NCBI GenBank assembly: GCA_964020085.1
Contig: OZ026599.1
Span: 33,124,229-33,188,228, forward strand
DNA: 64,000 nt
Direction of reading: 5' to 3'
DNA from: Micromussa lordhowensis
Taxonomy: Eukaryota > Cnidaria > Anthozoa > Scleractinia > Lobophylliidae
Positions 11,049 through 23,300 of this stretch are shown piece after piece. Every line of letters begins with the position of its first letter. The stretch's first letter is position 1. Below the pieces are notes generated by a model, which worked only from the letters and a program-made list of their open reading frames with translations, was not told the DNA's origin and did no database searches. A program made the position numbers and the translations under genes.

Positions 11049-11348
11049 GTAAGTGAATTTCCCATTCTGTACTTTTAGCATGCAATCTTCCACAGCTTCT
11101 TAGGCTGATTTTAACAGAGGTTTCATTAACGTTTTCAACAGGAAGGCAACTGCTTTTTACAGGCAGGCAAAATGTTTCGACCTGAACTTCTTTATAAGAA
11201 AAATTTACCTTCAGATGGTCAAAATCGTCCTCACAACCCGTGAATTTGCCTTGTGCACAGCCCATATCGAAACCCCTGCCAAATTGTTGTTTGTTCTTGA
11301 CCAATATATGTGGTTCACTTCTCCTTGATCACCTGGTCTCGGGCCTTG

Positions 11349-11520
11349 TAGATCAGTTGGTAGAACAAGACAACACTCGTAATTTTGGGAGCACCACGTT
11401 TCGTGTGTTCAAATATCGCCGATGTGAAAGATTTTCCTTCGCCTTCATTTCCTTTTTAGGACTTATTCCAGTGAGAGCTTTGACGATATAACACCTCTCT
11501 TTACCTAAAATATCATTTCA
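11349..11520 (+). mobile_element. Degenerate tRNA-derived SINE remnant
   Basis: TAGATCAGTTGGTAGAACA (11349-11367) is close to the tRNA D-arm/A box (TAGCTCAGTTGGTAGAGCA), and GTGTTCAAATATC at 11405-11417 lies at the right distance for a B box (GTTCRANNC, one mismatch). The following 100 bp has no tRNA acceptor end, as expected for a SINE body. It lies in gene A intron 1, in the gene's orientation. Too degenerate to be a functional tRNA. Confidence 0.45.
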
Positions 11521-13031
11521 TTCAATTTTTACTCTGTATTGCCTTGGTGCACGGTCTTTTATTACAGATTCAATATGGTCTAAATATCTACACGAAACCC
11601 TTTGAAGCTGAGAGCTCCATGCCTAATTATAAGTGGTAACATATCAGTAAAGAGCTTAGACAAAGTACAAATTGATCTTGAGCTTTTTTTCATGACATGA
11701 ATTTTAATTCTCCTACAGCCGTCGCCAGAATTTCCTTTCATTAATTTTTAGTATCTTTGCTTTGTGCTCGTGGAAAGTTCAATTTTCTTTCTATTTAAGT
11801 GTACTCAGTTCAATTACAATATGTAAAATCTTTCATTATAGCACCATTGTTTTTTCTTCGAGTGTATGCCATCCCGCCTTATTAATTCATAACGTTACAA
11901 GGACTTAGTTCATTTTCCACCGAGTGAAACGTCCCTTAAGCAGTTACAAGGAAGCGAGAAATATACGCTCTGTTAAATCGTGAACTGTACACTGCGAAAC
12001 TAGATTACAGAAAAGCAAATGAAAACCGTGACAGCACAGTAAAATGCCGCAGAAAACATAAAACAAGGTGAGTCCCCAGAGACTGAATTAGTGACTCCAT
12101 GTTTGAATGAAAATTAATGTTAGGTATATAAGAAAACAGGTCATGCTTTTTTTGGGAAACACGTATCCAAATAATCCAGACGTGAGCTTTGGGTGTGTTG
12201 ATTTCGAGCGTCTAAAAAGCTATTACGATAGCGTTTTACAGTATAATATCAACAATAAACTTGAACCAGGTATATATTCTGTGCAAGTTTCACTAATTAA
12301 TCGGTCTAATCGGTGCGAAAATGGCGGGAGAGTCGCTAGGCACGCAGTGGTCATGTTGCTACCAGATACAGTACTTGAAAAAACCTTCGAATGAGTTCGG
12401 ACAAGAAAGTGTCCAAAAATAAAACTTTCCTAAATTTTTAAGCATCCGATTTGTCAGTAATTTGTAAGTGCCCAAAATATTTACAGTACATGTACAGTAT
12501 AAAACTTTTACGTGGCTCCAAAGTTCTAAGCTTCCTTAAGGAGCGAACTCTAATTGAGACACTACTTAAGATACGTAACGGCGTGATATAATTTATGCTA
12601 TTTCTTCGACGGTGTATATCTGTCATATAAAATTTGAAGTTGCAGTAGAACTATCATTTTCACGGATGTTAGAGGAGTTTTCAATTTAGTGTCGAAAATA
12701 ATCATGCGATTACTTTGGTTTTGGTTTTGGATTAACTGTGGTTTGAGTTTTTCTAAACAGTCTTATTAGTTTTACCACACTCAATTCTGAAAACCCCCTC
12801 TTTTCAGTATCATTCATGTTTTGTAGGTGTGAATTTACTTTAGCTATGTTACAGCAAAGTGTTTCAGCAAAATTTGTCCGAAATGAGATAAAAGTGAAGA
12901 AAAATTAAACGACCGATAAAAAACGTCTGAAAATTTCTGCAAGTAATCTACTCAAAATTACCCGTTAAACGTACAAATCTGCTCCCTCTGACAATACTAG
13001 GATATCAGGTCATATCACTGGGCTTTTAATT

Positions 13032-13216
13032 AAGCAATAAAGCACTTTTTCCGTGCTTACGTAGCCTCCAGCTCATCTAAACACGAGGAGGGTTGGGAGA
13101 ATTCTCAAAAGTTATGCTCGACTACGTCTCGGATTTGCAAGAGTTCAGAGAATTCTCCCAGCTCTCCGAGTGTTTAGATGAGGCTATGTAAACACGGAAA
13201 ACGTGCTCTATTGCTT
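13032..13216. repeat. 185-bp palindromic MITE in gene A intron 1
   Basis: The left arm from AAGCAATAAAGCAC mirrors the right arm, which reversed reads AAGCAATAGAGCAC. Pairing continues through CCGTG, TCATCTAAACAC and GGGAGAATTCTC on both sides to a short centre near 13,115. The arms exceed 60 bp with scattered mismatches. No coding capacity. Confidence 0.7.
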
Positions 13217-13930
13217 TTATAAAATAATTTCAAAAATATGCGCGAATCTAAAACGTCACATCCGTCTTTACATACTCCCATCTGAACACACCTATCGACC
13301 AATAAGAGCGCGCGTAGTAGCTCAGTTATTTTATAATGTTTTATTTTGGGCACTTTTAATAGGGTGCAAAGTTTTGGTCTATTATTTCTTAATATCCCAT
13401 AACACAACAACGACTAGCTTCATTTGCATGACCATAAATACATACAGTGTAACAAAAGCTTTTGTAAACTAAAGCTAAAACAGTTATGATTATCCTGAAC
13501 ATATAATAAGGTTATGGCATAGCTATCAAGCTGCATCGGTTTGATTTGAAAGTATAATATATATTGCGCAGATCCAAGCGAGATGAGATGAATGTTGCTA
13601 ATTATTTACTAATTGTTGGTAATTGTTACTATTATAATCATAAAAGTTACAATTTCCTCGATTGTGATTGGCTTAAAAAACTCCAATTTTCCAGTAATTC
13701 ACTTGCCAAGTTGTTATCGGACAGTTTAATAAGCCAATCACGTTCAAACTTGAAGTTTAAATCAACCAATCAGATTCGACGTTTTAGTTTAAATTTGAGA
13801 GCGACATAAACAATTTACGCCTCCTTTGTCAGTCTTTTAATACAAATTTTCCCTTTCTTTTATAACTTGGCTATTCTTCTTTTCTCGGAAATTGTAATTT
13901 TTATGATTAATTGTTAATAAGACTTCGTGT

Positions 13931-14034
13931 TGTCCAATTCGGGCTGTAATCACACTCGTGATAAACAAATCGGACTCCCGCTGCGCGGTCGTCCGATTTT
14001 GTTACCACTTGTAGGATTACAGACCGAATTGGAC
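13931..14034. repeat. 104-bp palindromic MITE in gene A intron 1
   Basis: The left arm TGTCCAATTCGGGCTGTAAT... pairs with the right arm, which reversed reads GTCCAATTCGGTCTGTAAT. Arms meet at CAAATCGGAC/GTCCGATTTTG around CTGCGCGG. It ends about 160 bp before the exon 2 acceptor, so its hairpin could sit near the branch-point region. Confidence 0.7.
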
Positions 14035-14191
14035 TCCACTTAGTCCTATTACCATTACTTATTATTTTGCTAATATAAATAGGTAACACGGCCAACAAAA
14101 GAAAGTTTTTCTGCCAGCCAATATACGATATTGAAATAACTAACGAAGATTTGTGTCCTGAATCATAAACCTTTCTCGTAATTTTATCCAG

Positions 14192-14680
14192 GTTAACCAA
14201 CTTCAGACCAGAATAGAGAACCTTCAGAAGGCGAGAGAAGCGTTAGATGATCAGTTGAGCGAATCAAAGACCGAGTGCAGAAAATACCAGGAAGAGCTAG
14301 TTACGATTAAACACGCCCTAGCAGAGAGAGACTGGGAGAAAGAAAACTTACAACGGGAAGTGACTTCATGTAAAAACGTCACTAATGTCCTACAAAAGGA
14401 AAAGGACGAACTAGAGAGGGAGTTTATTAATTTACAACGTGAAGTGTCGTCCAGTACGACAGCGCTTCTCCACAGAAATACGGTGGAGGAGAATGAGCAA
14501 CTGCTTGCAGCAAAACAAGAGGCTGCCCATTGGGAAGAGAGTTGCAACTGCTTAGTCCAGGAGAAGGAAGTCATCCAGAATGACTTGATGGAACTGCAAG
14601 ATAAATTGACCGGGATACAAGCAGAGTGCGAAAAGTCACAGAGGGAGCTAGTGAACTGCAGCAAAAATTACAGCATTAGG
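14192..14680 (+). CDS. Gene A, coding exon 2 (residues 65-227)
   Basis: The acceptor TTTTATCCAG precedes 14192; the donor AGG|GTGAGTGA follows 14680. The exon is exactly 163 codons, phase 0 at both ends, so it joins exons 1 and 3 in frame. It encodes continuous coiled-coil sequence beginning VNQLQTRIENLQKAREAL and containing two related segments with LQREV (NLQREVTSCKN, NLQREVSSS). Heptad-like Leu/Ile/Val spacing and Glu/Lys/Gln richness are seen throughout and proline is absent. The open frame that continues past the donor (to 14758) is intronic and differs in composition. Confidence 0.8.
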
Positions 14681-15439
14681 GTGAGTGAGTTTTTTGTGTT
14701 CGACTGTGGAGCCACTATTTTGATAGCCAAACCTGAAGGAGAAAGAGTACAAAAATGACTGGTTCAGGAAATTGAGCTTGAAATAAATTTATCTAGGATT
14801 TGGTCGAGACGCATTCGTTTGTTTCTCTGAAATAATCGGAAGTGATCGAGATGAAATGATCTGTAACAATCGACTAGCTTTTCGATAGTGTATGGAATTC
14901 TTTTGAAAGTAGTCGGAAAACTTTGAATGACAGGTTCGCAATTTTAGGCCAAACTTTATTTAAAGGTATGATATGGACAGTAAGCTACGTAATGCTATCG
15001 CGTAGCATAGCGTGAATAGGGAGCTTAAACACGACGACAACGGCAACGAGAACGTTTCAATGCAAAAGTTGAATAAACAGGAAAATGGTAATACAAATGC
15101 ACTGCAAATCTTTTTTTCTTTTACATTTCGTGGACGTCTTTGGCAAAACGACAACGTGAACTGAACAAGTTTTGCAGATTTTAGAGAACCGGAGAACTAA
15201 GCATACACCAATTCTCAAAACAACTGAAACTTCATTTATTGTCAGAACAGCATAATTAAACACAACCTAAGCATATACTCTTTCTTTCTTATTACACTGT
15301 ACGTAAAACTGCTTCTTTGAAAATAGTTTTTATCTCAAAGTTATTTACAACTTTAAACTCTGGAGAACTGACTAGAAAATCTTAGGATTATTTCAGCTCC
15401 AGGCTTTACTAAGTACAAACAAAATATTAATGTTTCTCT

Positions 15440-15516
15440 TTTTTTTTCTATCTATATCAGTGTGTATATATATATATGTACAAGGCAAATAAAGGTGTTG
15501 TTGTTGTTGTTGTCGG
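15440..15516 (+). repeat. Retroelement-like tail with TA and GTT microsatellites
   Basis: A (TA)n tract (about 15466-15478), then AATAAAGGTGTTGTTGTTGTTGTTG. An AATAAA followed by a (GTT)n run looks like the 3' end of a cnidarian non-LTR retrotransposon. No coding sequence remains upstream, so this is a short tail only. Confidence 0.35.
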
Positions 15517-15695
15517 AGCCACGACGATTAATTTTTTGTATTTTCTCTTGGGATTGATCGCTGGCACGACATATTTAGATTGAGCAGGCTTTATGACCGA
15601 TCGATGTACTTAGCAGATCTGTAGGTAATTGCGAAATTCCAAGGTACAGTACAGCCCTTTGAGTTGCCGTCGTCATTGCTTAAGCTCCTTAAAGT

Positions 15696-16440
15696 GCCTA
15701 TGAAGTAAAAAATTATTGTTGCTTATTTGAAAGGCTTTTCAAAGTAAAAAAAAATGGCGTTTTCCTTTTTGAAATATCTTTTTTCGTTCTAGAGATATTT
15801 ACGTTTTTGTATTATGCAAATGAGGGAAGTGATGACGTCATAAATCGTTTCACTGAATCATTAATATCTCCAGAAATATTGGAGCAGCGTTCTTCAAACT
15901 TGGCACCAGAAATATACATCACAAAAGGAACAGAATGACACCTACCATTTTGTTACCATGGCAACACTCTTGGCTCCATTTTCTCTCTTAGAAAAACCAA
16001 ATATGCCCATTTGCAACCCTTTGAAAAGGGACAGAGGGTCTTGCTCGGAACACACATGGTTCCCATATTGTCTTAACTCTCCCCATTAGATTGTTGAGAG
16101 TGGAGGATCGTTGTTTAAGATAAAATCTGAGAATTTTAGTTTTAATTAAAACACGACCAGCGGCATAACCGTTGTCATGGCAACGGCACGACGGGTCTCG
16201 TTTTGTTTCTTTTACGATGTTCATTTCTGGTGCCAAGTTTGAAGGCCACCACTTTAATATTTCTAGAGATATGCTTGATTGAGTGTTGGACTGTTTTAGT
16301 GGAACCACCTATGACGTCATCACTCATAATACAAAAACGTGAATATCTCTAAAACGAAAAAAGGTATTCCAAAAAGGAAAACGCCATTCTACTTTACGCT
16401 GAAAATCCTTTCAAATCAGCAGCAATTATTTTTTACTCAA
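15696..16440. mobile_element. 745-bp foldback element in gene A intron 2
   Basis: The outer arms (15696-15843 and 16307-16440) are long inverted repeats: ATGGCGTTTTCCTTTTTG..., TAGAGATATT, ACGTTTTTGTATTATG and TGATGACGTCATA recur on the opposite strand at the other end. Pairing resumes further in (TGGCACCAGAAATATAC versus the reversed TTGGCACCAGAAATGAAC; TTGTTACCATGGCAACA versus the reversed TTGCCATGACAACGG). Nearly the whole element can fold back. No transposase frame is present. Confidence 0.75.
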
Positions 16441-16574
16441 CGTTAACTCACGACTGGATTTTTCTCTGTGGATACACTTCTTTGAAGGTTCAAATTCGTG
16501 CGTTTACTGAAAAATTAACTCACTCCATGAATATTTTTCGATATACTTGTCAATATACTGTCTAACTAGATTAC

Positions 16575-17066
16575 ATACATACATATACTTTATTTCCTCT
16601 CGAATTTTTTTAAGTAGCTAAAATAAGCTAATGTTTTCGACAACACAAATAAAACAAAATATACAATAAATATACTGAGAATTACGAACGTGCTGAACTA
16701 TGTACATAACAAAGCTAGAGAGAAGTTGCAATGCTCAGAATGCTACTGAAAAGAGTTCTACTGTAATATTGTTCGCTTAAAGTCCGCAAAAATAGACGTT
16801 TTAAGCGAGTCCGGATGAGAATTCCATAGTTTAGCAGCTAAATATGAAAAAGAACGCAGGCCGTAAGTTGTAGTTCTCAGAGACAGAATATAATTACCGC
16901 GTGAACTATAGACTGTTGGGCGAAGAGTAAACATATTACTTAAATATATTGGATAGTTATTGAAAAAGAGACTCTTATATAGTATAAGATTGTGTCCCTT
17001 AAAAATGATAAACTTCTATTAGCTAATGATATTGCATGAAATTACGTGTGATGGATTTCCATACTG
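16575..17066 (-). mobile_element. 3' end of a non-LTR retrotransposon (copy 1)
   Basis: On the minus strand the sequence encodes LRTTTYGLRSFSYLAAKLW then NSHPDSLKTSIFADFKRTI, the typical C-terminal end of cnidarian non-LTR reverse-transcriptase ORFs. It runs to an AATAAAGTATATGTATG tail (plus strand 16575-16605). It is 5'-truncated and antisense to gene A, within intron 2. Confidence 0.6.
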
Positions 17067-17071
17067 TAATA

Positions 17072-17325
17072 TCTTTCGTTTAAAGTCCGCAAAAGTAGAA
17101 ATTCTAAGCGAATCCGGAAGAGAGTTCCATAATTTAGCAGCTAAATATCAAACAGAAGACAGGCCGGTTGTAGAGCACAGAGTAAACATATTACTTTAAT
17201 ATCTTGGATAGCTATTGAAAAAGAGTCTCTTATATACGGTATAAGATTGTGTCCCTTAGAAATGATAAGCTTCTATTGGCTAATAATATTTGTATGAAAT
17301 TACGTGTGATGGATTTCCATATTAT
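17072..17325 (-). pseudogene. Non-LTR retrotransposon fragment (copy 2, degenerate)
   Basis: A direct repeat of the interior of copy 1, about 300 bp away: AAAGTCCGCAAAAGTAGA, TTCCATAATTTAGCAGCTAAA and AAATTACGTGTGATGGATTT recur. The minus-strand frame still reads YLAAKLWNSLPDSLRIST but has a TGA before it and an internal deletion. The duplicated unit ends 27 bp before the exon 3 splice site. Confidence 0.6.
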
Positions 17326-17352
17326 CACTAACGCTTTTATGTAACACCACAG

Positions 17353-20300
17353 GTTTCAAAACTGGAGATGCAGCTACAAAATACAAATAAGCAAAGAGAA
17401 AACTTTAAGATACAACTTGGTGAATCACGTGACGAACTACGCAAAAACAAAGAAACTCATTCTCTGCTGCAGAGGGAGGTCCTTGAGATACAGAAGGAAG
17501 CTGAGGACTCCAAAGGAGAACTCGCAGCTAAAACACGCCAAGTTGAAAAGTTAGAAACTGCCAATAAAGACCTCGTGTCTCGGGTTGAAGATCTAAGAGA
17601 GCAACTGTCTAAGCAGAGAATGTCCATGGAACTGCAAACAACCCAGAGCAAAGTTGTAGAAACAGAAATGAACCTGTCACAAGTAAAGATCACCGAGTTA
17701 GATACAAGTCTACAATCAATAAAAACCGAGAGAGACGATCTTCAAAGAGAGTTATTTGCCGTTTCGAGCAAACTGGCAATCATGCAAGAGGCTAACAGGA
17801 AAAGCTTGGACAAAGTTGCAGAACTGGACATGGAAAACTCTAGATTGCGCGATAATATAGCTGGACTGGAATCGGATATATTTGCCCAGGGAAGAAGATT
17901 CTCGCAGTTGGAGCCCACGTACGCGCAAGCCAAAGACGAAATCCAACAGCTTACTGTTAAACTTGAGGAATCTTCAATTAGAATTAGTCAACTGGAGTCC
18001 AGCTATGAAACGACAATCCGCGAAAAAGACGATGTAATAGAGGAACTTGCGTTATCCGAGCGAAGGATTGCAGAAACAAAATCTCTTTTGCGGAAGACAG
18101 AAGATGCTAGCAGCGAAGTTGAACAGAAGTTGGCGGCTATGAAAAGCCAGATGCTGAAGTACGAGGGTCAGATTGAGAGTGCATCCAAGCAGAAGACGAA
18201 TTTTAAGGCGGAGCTAGAAGAGGAACGATCAAAGGTCACTAGACTGAAAAGAGACCTGGCCATGACACAGAGTCGTTATGAAGAGTCCCAGGGGAACTTA
18301 GAGTTAAACAAAAAGGAGTCCAGTAACAAGGATGAGATCATCGAGGATCTCAGAGCATCAGTGACAGCTTACGAGCTCAAGATTGAGTCGTTGTTTAGTG
18401 AAGTTAGCAAACTTCAAGCTCAGATGGAGATCACTGAGGAAGAGAAACGAGAACTACAGGAAGAGACGTTGGATGTACAGAAGAGAATTCGAGACGTAAC
18501 TGCCGATAACAGACAGAGCTCAGAAGAAAACGAGAAATTAAACCTTGAAATGCAGTCGTTTTACAAGAGGTTGTCGGAGCTACAATCGTCCTATAACGCA
18601 TGCGAACATGAGAAATACGATTTTCAACACCAAACCATGGCACTGCAGCAACAGGTCACAAAGCTGGAAGCTGAGCTCGACGAAGCCGTCAATCAACGTT
18701 CTTCCTGTGAAGTTAAGATGCGAGAAAATTCTGCCACTTACAGTGCTGTCAGCCAAGAAGCCACTTTGCTTAAAACTCAGCTCCTCGAGCAACAGCGCGT
18801 GAACGACGATCTTCGTAAGGAAAAAGCAGAAAGAGAGGCATCGTCACAACGACTTCAAGAAAAACTGAACGTGTTAAACGTTGATTTCGATGCCTGTCGC
18901 GAAGAGCTGACTAATGTGAAGGGGATGCGCGAAGTGAGTGAAAAGGAAAAGAAAATGCTACACAACCAACTTATGGTGAAGCAGGAAGAACATTCGAGAG
19001 CGCAGGGCTTGTACGAAACAACGTTGAAACGCAAACAGCAGCTTGAAACAGACTATCTTACGGCACAGAAACGCATCGCTAACATGGAGACGAGTCTCAA
19101 GAGGTCTATGGCCGCTGACAAGGCTAAAGAACTAGATCACGAGCGTTCAAGATCGACTGAGCTAGCCAAAGAACTTGCGTCATACAAGAGCAAAGTCAGT
19201 TCGTTGGAGTCCCTATCAGCACTCACGAAGAACGATATACAAGGTGTCCTCGATGAATTGGAAGAAACAGAAAATAAAATGTCAGTTTTGAAACAAGAGC
19301 TAGAGGAAGCAGTTGCACACAAGCAAGAACGAGTGCAAAAGCTGAGCAGTCTTCAGAAGAGAAACTCGGAGCTTGAACAGGAGGTATTGGCTTGCAGACA
19401 GGTAAAAGAAAAAGCAGAAGAGGAACTCCATATAATGCGTACTCGAATCGCAAAATATGAATCACAAATCGAGACAATACAAGATCAAAGGACACAGCTT
19501 AAAGACCAGCTGGATGCGATCAACACAAAACTCATTTATGACAAGGAGAACGTTATGCGACTGGAAAGTAAAGTTACCGAAGAAAAGAAGATAAACGAAA
19601 CCGTCAACAAAGCAATCGTCAGGAAAGATCAACTAGTGGAAGAACTTCAGATGAAGATCAGATCTGCAGAAGCGGAATTAGAGAAGGCAAAAAGCGAGCT
19701 GATGTCCTTTAAGGTTACAACTGAGGGGCTGCGTGCAGAGAAAAGTGAATACGAAGGAAGGTTGGCCTCATACAAAGAAAAACTTGAACAGCGCGAGCAG
19801 GAAGTGTTTGCTCTAAGAGACTCTGCCATGAAGTTGGAACAAGAATTAAGTTCTTCTAAGTTTAAGATCGTCAGCCTTGAGGCCCAAGTGTCGAGTCTTC
19901 AATTTGAAAAAGATGAATACAAAATCCGGCGGGAAGGCTTTGAAACCGGCATTATGAAGATGAAAAAAGAATTAAAAGTGTGTCAAAGTCAGGTTCAGGA
20001 AAAGAACAGAGCTTGCGAAAGTCTGAATTTGGAGTTAAAAGAAAAATATATCGCTTTGGAAAAGGCGATTAACGACAAGGTCGCCCTGGAAACGGAGGTG
20101 ACAGCCTTGAAACAGGACCTGGATTCATTGCGGCTTAACTATGAAATGAGTCAGTCAAGGGCAAAAGAGCTCGAAGATAGCTTAGATGAAGCTAACGCGA
20201 GCATCTCAAGGCTTGAGTCAAGTAGTTTCCATGATGAAAGTGGAGAGCTGGAAAAATCATCTGATGAGAAGGTTTGGGAAGTTGAAGCTCTGTACAAACA

Positions 20301-23300
20301 AAGTCAAGACAGAGAAAGATCACTCAGACAAAAAATTGATGACCACAAAAACAAGATTAAACGACTTGAAGTGGAGAACAAAGTGGCACATCAAGAAAAT
20401 CTGGAACACAACCGCGAAAACGGCACCCTTCATACTAAAATTCAGGAGTACGAGTTGGCTGTTGAAAAGTACGACCAAGAGAAGAAAAACCTAAAAGAGG
20501 AACTGATAACCTTACACGGCAAATTGACGGACTTAGAAGTAAAATGTGATTATGAAACCCGCGAGAAGGATTTGGTCAAACGCCATCTTGAGAGTGCTCT
20601 TCAAAGAGTATCGAGTAGCCGTGATGAGTTTTTGAAGAATGACAAACAGCTTATAGAGCAAAGAATCGGGGCGGACGCCATGAAGAAAGAGATGGACGAG
20701 AAAGAGCTTTTGATGGACCAATTAAAAGCTAGCAAGCTCTACTTGGAGGAAAGCATCGAATCACTGAGACACACACTAGCAGAATCTCGCGAAGAATGTG
20801 AAAGAACGAAACTCGAAAAAGAACGACTACAACAGGAGATTTTATCCTTAACAACATCTAATGCTGACTATGAAACGCGAATTCAAAAAGTGGCCCTCGA
20901 AAGAGACCGACTCAAAACCGAGTACCAGTCTTCCATGGCAAGTATAGCGTCGTTGGAACATCAAATAATGGAACAGAACCGTGAGAAACAAGCACTGTGT
21001 GGAAAAGTGGAAGAATGGAAGAACAGTTCCTTAATGCACCAAGAGAGTCGCATGTCAACTGATCAGCAGATTTGTAATCTGGAAGATGCCATCAACATTC
21101 TTAAGACCGACGCAATCAAGAAAGAGAGAGAGGTTAGAGACCTTCAAGTGAAGAACGCAAACTTAGAAATAGAAGCAGATTCTTTTAAGAAAAAGCTGCA
21201 TACGATAGAAGTGGAATACAGAGAGTTGGCTGAACGGTATCAAAGCCTTGAAGTTCAAAGCAAATCGTTTTCGCGACTTCAAGCTAGTGACAATGCAACG
21301 TCCGTTTTTCAAGAAAAAGTTCAAAGTCTAGAAAGAGAGGTCGTGATGCAAAGGAGAAAAATTGTTGAGTTGGAAGCAAGCAGCCGAGAATTTCTTGAGA
21401 AGGAAGCCGAACTCCAAGAAAATCTTTTCGCCGCACGGGCTTTGGTGTCTCAATGGGAATCGAAATACGATGCGATTCAAGCAAGAAAGGACGAAATTGA
21501 ACAAGACCTCATAGCGCTTCAAAAAGAATTTACTCCGTTGAAAGATGACCATCGCCATTCAGTTGTTAAACTGGAGACTGTAAATACTGAAATACAAGAG
21601 GCTCGAAAGAAGATATTAAAATTAGAAATGGAGATCAACAATGCACAAAATGCCCGCATGCAACTGGAGCAACAAGTTCAAGAGTATATAGAAACGCTAA
21701 AGAACAGAGACGTTGAACTGCTAAGCACGCAACGCACCCTCCAGGAAACTCGCGTGCTACTAGAGCACAAAGCCCTATCAGTGGATTGTAAAGAATCGTC
21801 GACAGAACAATTGGTGAGGGAGAACCAAAAGCAGGAAAAAGACATCTTCGTGCTACGTCAAGAGTTAATTAGCACGCAAAGTTTGTTAACAGCTGCAACA
21901 AGGGACAGAGACGAGGCTGGAAAAGAGGTGTTTAACATGAAGAGGATTGTTACGGAAATGCAAGGAAAGCTGAGTGCATCGCAGCAGCATGTTCAAGAAC
22001 TCCAAAATAGCGTCAACGTTTGCCAAAGAAAAATGACGACTTCTGAAGAAGGGCAGCAAAAGGCAATTATCGAGCAAGTTACACTCAGGTCACAGCTAGA
22101 CGAGGCCAACAAAAAGATGGTTTACAGTAAGGAAGACTTCGCTGAAAAGCAAAGAGAGTTGTTTAGCCTCAGGGCCATGGTTGAAAATTACAAGAAGGAA
22201 CTGGCGAAGAACGATAGCTGGCAAAACGAACAAAGCACCAAAATCAAGCTTTTAGAAGAAGAACTGCGATCGTCAAAGCTGAGGATTACCTGTGGAAGTG
22301 ATGACTATAACAGTGTAAGCCAAGAACTAGCAAGGCTGAAACTACAGCTTGACGAGAAAGACAAGTGCATTTTAGTAACCGAAGACAGCATCAAGAAATT
22401 TCTTGACGAAAATAACAAGCTGCGACTTGAATTATCTGACAGTCAGGCTCTCGAATCGAAGTACAAGCAGAATTTTAACGATTCAAAACACAAAGCTGAC
22501 TTCCTTCAAGAAGAAATCATGTCTTTGCGTCAGAAGATGTCATACCTGGACGCTCAGAACTCTACAAAAGAGGATGAGCTTCGAGAAAGCAAGAAGGAAT
22601 TACTGGCTTTAAAGAGATCTAACTCTGGATTCAAGTCTAAATATGAATCGCTTCAGCGACAGACGCGGGCACTACAGGGGGAATTGTTGATGGCTCAAGC
22701 AAGGCGAAGCATTGTCCAACACGATGAAGCCGCCATGTTGACCGAGAAAACAGTCGGACGCATCGAAGAATCTTCTTTCATTTGGAAAAATGAAGAACAT
22801 GTGCGCAAGATCTCACGATTGGAGGAGAAAGTGCTTGAGCTCGAGTCCAAGCTATCTGAAGCAAGAAGGGAGAAAGAAAAGCTGGAGTGTGAGGTGATTT
22901 GGAGAACAAGAAGAATCGAAGATTTAGAAGGACGGATACTGAAAGACACTAAACAGCAGGACTACTCTGAGGGGAATCATTTGCAGCTCAGTGTGGCAAC
23001 TCTCCAAGAGGAACTCAGCGCTTCTAAGAACACAATCGTACGTTTGGAAAAATACCGCGACTCTTACGAGGAGAAGATAAAAGTTACGGAAGAAAACTTA
23101 CGCTTAATGGAACAAAAAGCCCTTCAAATGGAGTCAGCTTACCTTTCGAGCCAGGAAAGTTGCGATTTAGTGCACAAAAAGTTTCTCGAGGCTCAAAAAC
23201 GATTATCTGTAATAGAAACATCTCCTCAGCGCCGCGAATCGCTAGATGATGTACTGAAAGGTCTGCTCAGACAAGAAGATGAAGTGAAGAGATTGATAGA

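Noticed and set aside
11349..11420. Functional tRNA gene
   Set aside because: The D-arm-like and T-arm-like boxes are present, but the acceptor stem does not pair and the B box is mutated; it is a SINE remnant.
14681..14758. Read-through of gene A exon 2
   Set aside because: A consensus donor sits at 14681, the coil character stops there, and exon 3 joins in frame.
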